Source: an uncultured Allobaculum sp. (GTDB lineage Bacteria > Bacillota_I > Bacilli_A > Erysipelotrichales > Erysipelotrichaceae). Taken from it: a stretch of DNA of 13,694 nt. The stretch lies in the NCBI GenBank assembly GCA_910577085.1, contig CAJTLE010000083.1, positions 1 through 13,694 on the forward strand. The letters are read 5' to 3'. The notes beneath the pieces are model-generated. The model searched no databases and had not been told where the DNA came from. It worked only from the letters and a program-made list of their open reading frames with translations. Numbering within the stretch: position 1 is the stretch's first letter; the number at the start of each line of letters is the position of its first letter. Below are positions 8,032 to 13,690 of this stretch, piece by piece. A program made the translations under genes and the position numbers.

Positions 8032-8823
8032 ATGACAAACGAAAACCAACCTTTATCCACTGTTCAGGCATCTTCGGTTCTGGCTGTTGATCCACCAGAA
8101 GCTCACACTCAAGATACGGCCTATACGGCATCCCAAAAGCAGAATTCTGGATCTGCTTTTGAACAGTTTGTTCAAGCAATGAAAGCCTGTCGGTACTGTC
8201 AGGAAGACTTTGGATTTGAGCCTCGGCCCATTCAATGGGGAAATCCGGATGCCAGGATTGTTCTGGTCAGTCAGGCGCCAGGACAGAAAGTTCATGAACT
8301 TGGCAAGCCGTTTTCGGATCTGAGTGGCAAAAAGCTGCGGCAGAAATGGTTTTATGTAACTGAAGATCAGTTTTACAATCCTTCAAATTTTTATTTTTCT
8401 ATGGCCGGACATTGTTTTCCCGGTAAAGCCAGCAAAGGTTATGACCGCAAGCCGCCGAAAATCTGCTGGCAGCGCTGGACCAGCCGGGAACTGGAACAGT
8501 TAAAACAGGCTGAATTGTTTCTGATCATTGGTCAGGAAGCCGCAAGCAGACTGTATCCGAATCAGAAGTTTGAGGATCTGGTCTTTTCTCACCACAAACT
8601 CTATGGCAAGCCCTGCTACATTCTTCCTCATCCATCGCCTTTGAACTATCGTTGGACCAAAAATCATCCTGAATTTGAAGAACATTGGCTGCCGGAAATC
8701 CGCCAGAAGATTTACGAAATACTTGATCTTTCTCCATCACAGATGGAAACGTATCAGGATCTCAAATCGCCTTTGAAAGAAAGCTGGCAGAAAGGCGGAT
8801 CGAAGAAGGCAGAAAACGAATAG
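8032..8823 (+). CDS. Uracil-DNA glycosylase superfamily protein (family 4-like, Fe-S)
   Basis: This protein is predicted to excise uracil or a related lesion from DNA. The superfamily features in its 263 aa are a motif-1-like segment VSQAPGQKVHELGKPFSDLS (79-98) and a motif-2-like LPHPSPLN (198-205, His200). Four cysteines are arranged C53-x2-C56 and C128-x16-C145, the spacing expected for the [4Fe-4S] cluster of family 4/5 enzymes. The first 49 residues are polar and look disordered, and align with nothing I recognise. The ATG at 8032 has only a poorly spaced AGGA. An internal ATG at 8179, just before the first cysteine pair, has no ribosome binding site, so the true start is uncertain. It appears to be a single-gene unit with its own terminator. 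The substrate class within the superfamily is not proven. Confidence 0.85.
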   Translation: MTNENQPLSTVQASSVLAVDPPEAHTQDTAYTASQKQNSGSAFEQFVQAMKACRYCQEDFGFEPRPIQWGNPDARIVLVSQAPGQKVHELGKPFSDLSGKKLRQKWFYVTEDQFYNPSNFYFSMAGHCFPGKASKGYDRKPPKICWQRWTSRELEQLKQAELFLIIGQEAASRLYPNQKFEDLVFSHHKLYGKPCYILPHPSPLNYRWTKNHPEFEEHWLPEIRQKIYEILDLSPSQMETYQDLKSPLKESWQKGGSKKAENE

Positions 8824-8836
8824 AGTCAAAGACCCC

Positions 8837-8859
8837 AGAGTCGCTCAGGCGGCTCTTTT
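8837..8859 (+). terminator. Intrinsic terminator after the UDG-like gene
   Basis: AGAGTCGC (8837-8844) pairs with GCGGCTCT (8849-8856) through eight pairs, one of them a G-U wobble, around a TCAG tetraloop. TTT follows. It lies 13 bp after the stop codon. Confidence 0.75.
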
Positions 8860-9111
8860 GGTTTGGAATGAAACAAACAGGTCGAAAGAAGTAAGGCAAA
8901 CATAGAAGATATGTGTCAGCACAGATAGCTGTGCAAAAATGGTCTGACAGGAGTACTGAAGACTCAGCCAAGGGACTTGCATGGACAAGCAGGTTATATT
9001 TAAAGGCGAGCCCTGATAGAATGGAAAAAGAGTTGCTTGAAAGAGAAAGAATAGAAGAGGTCTTCTCAGGAAAAAACAATAGGCAGCAAATAAAACGAAA
9101 AAAACAAGACA
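8860..9111. other. Non-coding stretch between two terminators
   Basis: No credible gene is seen. It contains a nested hairpin: TGTCAG (8914-8919) with CTGACA (8944-8949), enclosing GCACAG/CTGTGC (8919-8934) with an ATAG loop. There is also a near-palindrome, AGAAGA-GG-TCTTCT (9053-9066). The right part is very purine-rich. Open frames crossing it are long only by chance, and one runs antisense through the tRNA. Confidence 0.4.
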
Positions 9112-9140
9112 ATAAAAAACGCCTGCCAGAAGCAGACGTT
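9112..9140 (-). terminator. Intrinsic terminator of the tRNA-Gln transcript
   Basis: Read on the minus strand, AACGTCTGC pairs with GCAGGCGTT (one G-U wobble) around a 5-nt loop, followed by TTTTTA. It sits about 33 bp after the tRNA 3' end. A second perfect hairpin, ACGAAG/CTTCGT, lies between it and the tRNA, near 9145-9162, and may aid processing. Confidence 0.75.
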
Positions 9141-9172
9141 ATTACGAAGTCAGTCCTTCGTTTTAATCAAAA

Positions 9173-9247
9173 TGGCTGGAGTAACTGGATTCGAACCAGT
9201 GAATGCAGGAGTCAAAGTCCTGTGCCTTACCGCTTGGCTATACTCCA
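9173..9247 (-). tRNA. tRNA-Gln (anticodon UUG), CCA encoded
   Basis: The minus strand folds as a complete cloverleaf. The acceptor arms TGGAGTA and TACTCCA pair perfectly over 7 bp, including the U1-A72 pair typical of glutamine tRNAs. The D-arm contains AGCCAAGCGGTAAGGC. The anticodon stem CAGGA/TCCTG encloses the loop CTTTGAC, giving anticodon TTG for CAA/CAG codons. The T-arm is CTGG-TTCGAAT-CCAG. The discriminator is G and CCA is encoded at 9175-9173. It is a lone tRNA with its own promoter and terminator. Confidence 0.96.
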
Positions 9248-9294
9248 AAATATGGTCCTGCAAGTTTTGGGCAGGCAGAGATCATACCTGAAGC

Positions 9295-9323
9295 ATTGTA
9301 TCAAAGGGCCGAAATGATGTCAA
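9295..9323 (-). promoter_or_regulatory. Near-consensus promoter for tRNA-Gln
   Basis: On the minus strand the consensus TTGACA (9323-9318) is separated by exactly 17 nt from TACAAT (9300-9295, 5/6). Transcription would start near 9288, about 40 nt before the mature tRNA. The -35 box lies inside the last codons of the upstream 150-aa gene and the spacer covers its stop codon. Confidence 0.8.
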
Positions 9324-9753
9324 TCTGGTTTGCAAGGCGGCTCTTGAGGTAGCGGTATTGGGCTTTCAGGGCAGCTTCGAGCAGGTTTTCAATGGCTGAA
9401 GCATTAATCCGGCGGGTCTGGTGCAGGATTTCATCACCGTCTTTAAGAATCAAAGAAGGGAAGATATAGCAGCGTTCTTTGCCAAAAACAGGTTTGACCT
9501 GCAGGCATTCATAGAGAATAGCAGCTTCTTCTTCAGAAAGGGAAGAGAACGAAACACTGTCATCAAAAAAGGCAGCGATCGCTTTTTGTTCGTCAAGGGT
9601 ACAGTCAGTAAAAAACTGCAGACGCAGATTCAGATCATGAAACCAGGAACTGTAGCGGGAAGCAAGATCGAGCTTTTTGAGAGAGCTGGTTTCAGGCAGA
9701 CTGGGAATCAGGATAAAAAGATCAAGTGGATGGTCTTTAAGGAGTTCTTTCAT
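9301..9753 (-). CDS. Hypothetical protein, 150 aa
   Basis: I do not recognise this protein. It is predicted soluble and mixed alpha/beta, with no signal peptide or clear membrane segment. A hydrophobic strand (LDLFILIPSLP) lies near the start, an acidic middle helix (SEEEAAILYECL) follows, and a basic C-terminal helix is rich in Ala, Lys and Arg. Translation is well supported: AAAGGAGG sits 6 nt before the ATG at 9753. It is transcribed away from the MreB-like gene, with 89 bp between the two starts, so the pair may share control. The end of the gene carries the promoter of the downstream tRNA-Gln. It could be a lineage-specific protein. Confidence 0.7.
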   Translation of the reverse strand: MKELLKDHPLDLFILIPSLPETSSLKKLDLASRYSSWFHDLNLRLQFFTDCTLDEQKAIAAFFDDSVSFSSLSEEEAAILYECLQVKPVFGKERCYIFPSLILKDGDEILHQTRRINASAIENLLEAALKAQYRYLKSRLANQIDIISAL

Positions 9754-9842
9754 TCAGGGCCTCCTTTAATTGTTCTAAAGCCAATATACAACATATGTAT
9801 CTGATTTGTGAGTCGTTCATCAAAGAAAAAGGAGAAAATGCC

Positions 9843-10805
9843 ATGGTCATAGCGGGAATTGATATTGGAGCTCATTCATTGCGTCTGGTTTTGCCCCATG
9901 AGGGACTCGTGTTTGAAGAACCGGCGCTGGGCGCTTTTAATGATAAAAACGAAATTCTGGCCATCGGGCATAAAGCGCTGGAACTGAAAGGAAAAAATGA
10001 GAAAATCAAAGTCCTCGCCCCCATTCATGATGGGACGGTGGATCTGTCGGTTCTGGAAGCGATTCTGGATGAGCTTTGTTACGAGTTCAGACTCTTTCGC
10101 ATGTTTCAGAAGACCATCCTGCTGGTGAGCTATCCAACCGTTCTTTCCGATGACATGATTGATCGTCTCAAAGATGCCTTTATGGCCCTTGGCGCCAATG
10201 CGATCTATTTTGATCAGGAGATCTGGATTTCAGCGATCGGCAGTGGCCTGGACTTATTTCTGCCGGTTTCAAGCTGTGTTTTGAATGTCGGATTTTCCAA
10301 TTGCGACATTGCCCTATTTCATCAGGGCAGTATGGAGGCAAGATGGTCTTCGAGGCTTCACAATGGAGAAAAGGCTGCTGAACTGGTCAGCCGCTGGCTC
10401 GAACGCAAGGAGAATATGGAAGTGTCTCCTTCCACCATCGATTTGCTGGTCCAGAAAATGGGAACTGTGAAATTAACCCGTCAGCCGGAAGCCATCAAAA
10501 TCCGGGGGATTGATCTCAACAGCCAGGCTTTACGGGAACTGGTCATCAATGAAAATGACATGGCCGCAATTCTGGCCCCGCTTGCCCGTGAACTGGGACA
10601 GTGGGTTTCACAGTTTCTTGAAAGCCTGGATGAACAGCATCGAAATGATATCAAGGACCGGGGAATTATTGCCTCGGGTGGAACGATGAAAATCAAAGGG
10701 CTGGCAGAAACGCTGCAGACCCTGGCAGACTGCCCTGTATACGTGACTGATGAGCCGGATCATACCGCCGCAAAGGGGCTTGAAGCCTTGATGAGCACGC
10801 TGTAA
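9843..10805 (+). CDS. Divergent MreB/Mbl-like protein with degenerate nucleotide loops
   Basis: This is an actin-fold protein of the MreB family (320 aa against about 330-345 for MreB), expected to act on cell shape or wall synthesis at the membrane. The order of motifs matches MreB: phosphate-1 region GIDIGAHSLRL (5-15), AIGHKALEL (40-48, like AIGEEAK), connect-1 DQEIWISAIGSG (114-125), phosphate-2 region NVGFSNCDIALF (148-159), IKIRGIDL (219-226, like MEIRGRDL), DRGIIASGG (272-280) and a final helix TAAKGLEAL. Key positions have changed: the phosphate-2 consensus DIGGGTT is NVGFSNC here, and the phosphate-1 DLGTAN is DIGAHS. The fold is clear but ATP hydrolysis may be lost. I chose the ATG at 9843 because AAGGAG lies 8 nt upstream. 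The open frame extends 16 codons further without a good site. It is probably a paralogue rather than the main MreB. Confidence 0.8.
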   Translation: MVIAGIDIGAHSLRLVLPHEGLVFEEPALGAFNDKNEILAIGHKALELKGKNEKIKVLAPIHDGTVDLSVLEAILDELCYEFRLFRMFQKTILLVSYPTVLSDDMIDRLKDAFMALGANAIYFDQEIWISAIGSGLDLFLPVSSCVLNVGFSNCDIALFHQGSMEARWSSRLHNGEKAAELVSRWLERKENMEVSPSTIDLLVQKMGTVKLTRQPEAIKIRGIDLNSQALRELVINENDMAAILAPLARELGQWVSQFLESLDEQHRNDIKDRGIIASGGTMKIKGLAETLQTLADCPVYVTDEPDHTAAKGLEALMSTL

Positions 10806-10868
10806 AGCCTCAAAAGACCGGTTTAAGACAGGTTTTTGATCCTGAAAAGCTTCAAGAAGATCCTTCAA

Positions 10869-10897
10869 TTGCAAACCGGGACAAATAAAGTTATATT
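10869..10897 (+). promoter_or_regulatory. Sigma-A promoter for infA
   Basis: TTGCAA (10869-10874, 4/6) and TATATT (10892-10897, 5/6) are separated by exactly 17 nt, predicting a start near 10904 and a leader of about 50 nt. It makes infA and rpoA independent of the MreB-like gene upstream. Confidence 0.6.
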
Positions 10898-10953
10898 GAT
10901 ATATGGCAATTTGTGCTTAAATTTACAAAATATAAAGGAGGTCTGGGGACTAC

Positions 10954-11172
10954 ATGGCAAAACAGGACATGATCGAACTTGATGGTTTGGTAATTGATAC
11001 ACTTCCAAATGCCGCTTTTAAAGTAAAACTGGAAAATGGACATGAAATTCTCGCCCATGTTTCTGGTAAAATCCGGATGCATCATATTCGTATTCTCCCG
11101 GGCGACAGAGTCAGAGTGGATATTTCACCATACGATCTGACTCGCGGCCGTATTACATTCAGATACAAATAA
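10954..11172 (+). CDS. infA: Translation initiation factor IF-1
   Basis: IF-1 is a small OB-fold protein that binds the 30S A site during initiation. The 72-aa length is exact for the family. The signature LPNAAFKVKLENGHEILAHV and the C-terminal RILPGDRV...SPYDLTRGRIT segment are almost invariant across bacteria. Variations such as IELDGLVIDTL and KIRMHHIR are mild. The ribosome binding site AAAGGAGG is strong but sits a rather long 12 nt from the ATG. The usual downstream genes rpmJ, rpsM and rpsK are not here. Instead rpoA follows after 85 bp. Confidence 0.97.
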   Translation: MAKQDMIELDGLVIDTLPNAAFKVKLENGHEILAHVSGKIRMHHIRILPGDRVRVDISPYDLTRGRITFRYK

Positions 11173-11191
11173 ACAAAGCTTTTTTGGCTTC

Positions 11192-11213
11192 TGACTGTCC
11201 TTAGCGGCAGTCA
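11192..11213 (+). other. Hairpin in the infA-rpoA spacer
   Basis: TGACTG (11192-11197) pairs perfectly with CAGTCA (11208-11213) around a 10-nt loop. The next bases are A-rich, not T-rich, so this is not a standard terminator. It may serve mRNA processing, stability or partial attenuation between the two genes. Confidence 0.4.
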
Positions 11214-11257
11214 AAACTGTACCATAAATCAGAACTGGATTTTAAGGAGGTTTCACT

Positions 11258-12211
11258 ATGGAAGTATTTACCAGAGCAACATTCAATCAGCTTCCTGACA
11301 GCACGGCTGACCGCGCTTCATTCACATTTGAACCACTGGCAAGAGGATTTGGCACGACCATCGGTAATGCCATCTGCCGTACTTTATTATCAGACCTGCC
11401 AGGCACAGCAATCATCGGTCTGAAAGTCGCAGGTGCCGACCCGGAAGCTCTTGTTCTGGATCAGATTGAAGAAGACGTAACCCGTCTGAAACTGAATGCG
11501 AAAGCGTTACGCATCGATTCAGGCACCGACGAAGTGGTACCGCTGCATATTTCCAAATCCAATGGCCCTTGCGCCATTACTGCAGCTGATCTGATCTGCC
11601 CGGAAAGCATTACCGTTGCAGATCCAGACCAGGTAATCTGCCATCTTAAAGAAGGACAGACCCTTGAAATGGATCTGTATGCGGCAGCAGGCACCGGTTA
11701 TCAGACCGCTTCAGAGATCCGGGAAGAGTACAGAGATCTTCCTGGTGGCGCCGTGACTCTGGATACTACATTCACCCCAATTAAATCTGCGGAGTATAAA
11801 TCAGAACCGACACTGCTCGGCCATGATACGAAGTACGATAAAGTCACTTTCAACATTCACACCAACGGCAGCATTACCCCAATGACTGCCCTGACAGATG
11901 CCGCTCAGATTCTGATCGACTCACTGGATGAACTCGTACCGCTTGCAGGTATGGACCTTGAAGAAAGCTTCACTGTTCAGCTGCCAGCACCAAAAGAAAC
12001 TGCGAAGTCCAGTGCAATGATGATCGAAGATCTCGAACTGTCCGTTCGTTCTTACAACTGCCTCAAACGTGCAGGCATTCAGACGGTAGAAGAACTGACT
12101 CAGAAATCTGAAGAAGACATGATGCATGTCAAGAACCTCGGTAAGAAGTCTCTCCAGGAAGTTAAAGAACGCCTTGAGAGTCTTGGTATGGGCTTTAAGA
12201 AGTTTGACTAA
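11258..12211 (+). CDS. rpoA: DNA-directed RNA polymerase subunit alpha
   Basis: This is the core RNA polymerase assembly subunit (317 aa, normal length). The N-terminal domain has FEPLARGFGTTIGNAICRTL (24-43), where most bacteria have GNALRR. One of the two arginines is Cys40, while Arg41 matches E. coli Arg45. The nearly universal GVLHEF segment is replaced by AGADPEALVLDQIEEDVT, and GRGYVPA by GTGYQTA (146-152). TDYDKL-like and NGSITPMTAL segments are retained. The C-terminal domain (about 253-317) is conventional: VRSYNCLK with Arg264 and Asn267, and NLGKKSLQEVK with Lys297, matching the E. coli DNA-binding residues Arg265, Asn268 and Lys298. AAGGAGG lies 7 nt before the ATG. Its usual partner rplQ is absent downstream, where a strong terminator follows instead. 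I favour a functional, fast-evolving sole copy over a pseudogene. Confidence 0.96.
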   Translation: MEVFTRATFNQLPDSTADRASFTFEPLARGFGTTIGNAICRTLLSDLPGTAIIGLKVAGADPEALVLDQIEEDVTRLKLNAKALRIDSGTDEVVPLHISKSNGPCAITAADLICPESITVADPDQVICHLKEGQTLEMDLYAAAGTGYQTASEIREEYRDLPGGAVTLDTTFTPIKSAEYKSEPTLLGHDTKYDKVTFNIHTNGSITPMTALTDAAQILIDSLDELVPLAGMDLEESFTVQLPAPKETAKSSAMMIEDLELSVRSYNCLKRAGIQTVEELTQKSEEDMMHVKNLGKKSLQEVKERLESLGMGFKKFD

Positions 12212-12230
12212 TTCATCAAGTACGAAAGAC

Positions 12231-12265
12231 AAGGATGCGGATTTTACCGTGTCCTTTTTATTTTT
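12231..12265 (+). terminator. Strong intrinsic terminator after rpoA
   Basis: AAGGATGCGG (12231-12240) pairs with CCGTGTCCTT (12247-12256) over 10 bp (two G-U wobbles) around an ATTTTA loop, followed by TTTATTTTT. It begins 19 bp after the rpoA stop, so transcription ends here without reaching an rplQ gene. Confidence 0.9.
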
Positions 12266-12923
12266 GAATTTTCGTGTATAATATTAATGGTGTGATTTAA
12301 TTTCAAACAGATTCAAATTTCACTTTTGAAAGTCCATGTGTTTTTCAAACATGCAATTTCATGGATGGCTTTGATCCGGCCGCCTTAGCACCGGCCTGCC
12401 AGGTTCTGGAGATTTGCCGATCCCTCTTATTCCAGCTGTCCTGAATTGTCAATCTGACTTTTGATTTCCTTTTTTAAACCTGAATCACTTTGTACATCTT
12501 TAGAATTCCATTTTCATGACCGATGTGGGCATGCCGCTCAGTTTGCCACCCCAATTGGATTAAACTGGAAAGGACAAACTGAATTGAGAACCAATGCGGT
12601 TGAAATGTTTCTTCTCCGATCGGATTCGGATCATAAACAATACAGGTTGAAGAGTTTTTTCTTCGAAATCTATCGGTTAATCAAAACTAACTGAATCCGC
12701 TTACAGAGCGGAAAGTAAGCAATAGAATACGCTCTTTAGAAAAAGATAAGAACAATCGTATTGAAGCCGTTTTCTAAATTCGCTATCATGAATCTGGCTA
12801 AATGTAAGAGAATTTCAGATTTTGTAAATTGTAGTTATATTCCAACAATTCGCCTGATTTCGAACTTTTTTGAAAGAATGAAATCCGGTTTGAACCATAT
12901 GTTTTAGAAAGAGAGGACTGTAT
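12266..12923 (+). other. Long non-coding region with several inverted repeats, candidate structured RNA
   Basis: No credible gene is seen; a 77-codon frame at 12461-12694 has no ribosome binding site or recognisable content. A consensus -10 box TATAAT lies at 12277-12282, though its -35 is weak. Downstream are TCCATG/CATGGA (12333-12338, 12360-12365), GGCCG/CGGCC (12378-12382, 12392-12396), and CAGG-CTGGA with TCCAG-CCTG (12400-12443). Further on are a pseudoknot-like set at 12696-12735 and a 9-bp stem TTTAGAAAA/TTTTCTAAA (12735-12743, 12770-12778). This could be an independent small RNA, a long leader for the 75-aa gene, or both. I match it to no known family. Confidence 0.4.
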
Positions 12924-13151
12924 ATGGCTAAAAATTATTTCAAGGAATGCAAAGCAATTATTAATGCGATTCTGGAGTCCATGTCCAGTAAAAATGAATT
13001 TGATGATTCACAGTATTACACCATCGACATTCTGGACGTAGACGACGACAGCGCAAAAGTAATGGTCTGCGACCAGTACCAGTACCTTGCAAAAGAAGCA
13101 GGAAGCTGGGTTGTTCTGCCTGAAGAAAAATCACTCAAGCAGATTGCGTAA
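12924..13151 (+). CDS. Small acidic hypothetical protein, 75 aa
   Basis: I do not recognise this protein. It has a charged helical start (MAKNYFKECKAIINAILESM), then a strongly acidic stretch YTIDILDVDDDSAKVMV with alternating hydrophobics suggesting beta strands, and ends with LPEEKSLKQIA. It has no signal peptide or membrane segment. GAGAGGA about 7-8 nt before the ATG is an acceptable ribosome binding site. Codon choice resembles the preceding infA and rpoA genes, hinting at good expression. It stands alone, with 712 bp of non-coding DNA before it and a strong terminator about 150 bp after its stop. Confidence 0.7.
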   Translation: MAKNYFKECKAIINAILESMSSKNEFDDSQYYTIDILDVDDDSAKVMVCDQYQYLAKEAGSWVVLPEEKSLKQIA

Positions 13152-13179
13152 TCCTGATCTTATCCAAGAATTAATCATG

Positions 13180-13274
13180 CAGAGAACCTGCTGCACCGAC
13201 GATTGATTTCAGGCTGGATTCTCTGATCTGAAAGGATGCAGGCAAAAACTTTCGCGAATGCGAAATTCCAGCCT
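13180..13274 (+). ncRNA. Candidate structured RNA in the 3' region of the 75-aa gene
   Basis: Between the stop codon and the terminator are four perfect inverted repeats: CAGAGAA/TTCTCTG (13180-13186, 13219-13225), TTTCAG/CTGAAA (13207-13212, 13228-13233), AGGCTGGA/TCCAGCCT (13211-13218, 13267-13274), and TTTCGC-GAAT-GCGAAA (13250-13265). The last nests inside the third. The first two cross, so they are either alternatives or a pseudoknot. I could not assign the region to a known RNA class, and chance cannot be excluded without a folding statistic. Confidence 0.35.
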
Positions 13275-13297
13275 CATCTCATCATTCCAAATGAAAG

Positions 13298-13348
13298 AGC
13301 GAAGCCGCAGCTGACATCATGATCGGCAGTGGCTTCGCTTTTATTTTT
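13298..13348 (+). terminator. Intrinsic terminator after the 75-aa gene
   Basis: AGCGAAGCC (13298-13306) pairs perfectly with GGCTTCGCT (13331-13339) over 9 bp. The loop is 24 nt and the tail is TTTATTTTT. It ends the transcript of the small gene and its structured 3' region. Confidence 0.85.
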
Positions 13349-13484
13349 AATTCCTGTATGAATTCAGATTTGTGAATTTCATTTCTTTCGATAGACCTTA
13401 ACTGTGCCTCATCGGGAAGGGTTCTGAGATCACCATGATATTAAACAGTTAATATTTGATTTAAGACTTTGAAATCAGATGGAT
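13349..13484. other. AT-rich intergenic segment with two short inverted repeats
   Basis: No gene is seen. ATGAATTC (13358-13365) pairs with GAATTTCAT (13374-13382) with one bulge, and ATATTAA-ACAG-TTAATAT (13438-13455) is a perfect 7-bp inverted repeat. Either could be an operator or promoter element for the RNA or gene starting to its right, but clear -35/-10 pairs are lacking. Confidence 0.35.
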
Positions 13485-13690
13485 TCAACAGCTTCCAGCC
13501 ACTCTGTTGAGGCGTTTTCTCCTGGCAGGTTGATGGAAAGGTGAAAGAACCGGTGGTTATCATCTGCCCCCTTCGTTAAATGAGGTTGTTTTATCCCTGA
13601 TAGGATAAAACGGTTACATCCCTGTCTGCGAACAGTGTTCGGCATTAGCCGGCGGGAGAAGGGTTAAGATACAAGATCCTTATCTAAGCC
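13485..13690 (+). ncRNA. Candidate multi-helix structured RNA or leader, class unknown, at the window edge
   Basis: A run of consistent helices is visible. A: TCAACAG/CTGTTGA (13485-13491, 13504-13510). B: GGCAG plus TGAT with ATCA plus CTGCC (13524-13534, 13559-13568), capped by a GGTGAAAG-containing loop. C: CCCTTC/GAAGGG (13569-13574, 13658-13663), which starts exactly where B ends. Inside C lie D: GTTTTATCC/GGATAAAAC (13588-13596, 13603-13611) and E: CGAAC/GTTCG (13629-13633, 13637-13641). F: GGGTTAAGAT/ATCTAAGCCC follows C with one mismatch and one wobble. No open frame competes with it. It may be the leader of a gene beyond the edge. The strand is assumed from neighbouring genes. Confidence 0.4.

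Noticed and set aside
8762..9112. Minus-strand open frame of 116 codons rich in Ser, Phe and Leu
   Set aside because: It overlaps the end of the UDG-like gene and its terminator in antisense. The hydrophobic composition comes from the purine-rich opposite strand.
8913..9317. Plus-strand open frame of 134 codons
   Set aside because: It runs antisense through the tRNA-Gln gene and both its terminator and promoter. The apparent protein segment NWIRTSECRSQSPVPYRLAIL is the translated complement of a tRNA.
12461..12694. Plus-strand 77-codon open frame in the long gap
   Set aside because: It has no ribosome binding site, no plausible domain and lies in a low-complexity context between hairpins. 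I treat it as non-coding.
13524..13574. Resemblance of GGTGAAAG and ACCGGTGG to parts of FMN, cobalamin or T-box leaders
   Set aside because: The remaining invariant boxes of each class are missing or fall outside the window. Short matches of this size are expected by chance.
13570..13620. Resemblance of CTTCGTTAAATGAGG to the conserved start of the M-box magnesium riboswitch
   Set aside because: Only this short string is similar. The other strongly conserved M-box segments expected downstream are not present, so the identification is not supported.
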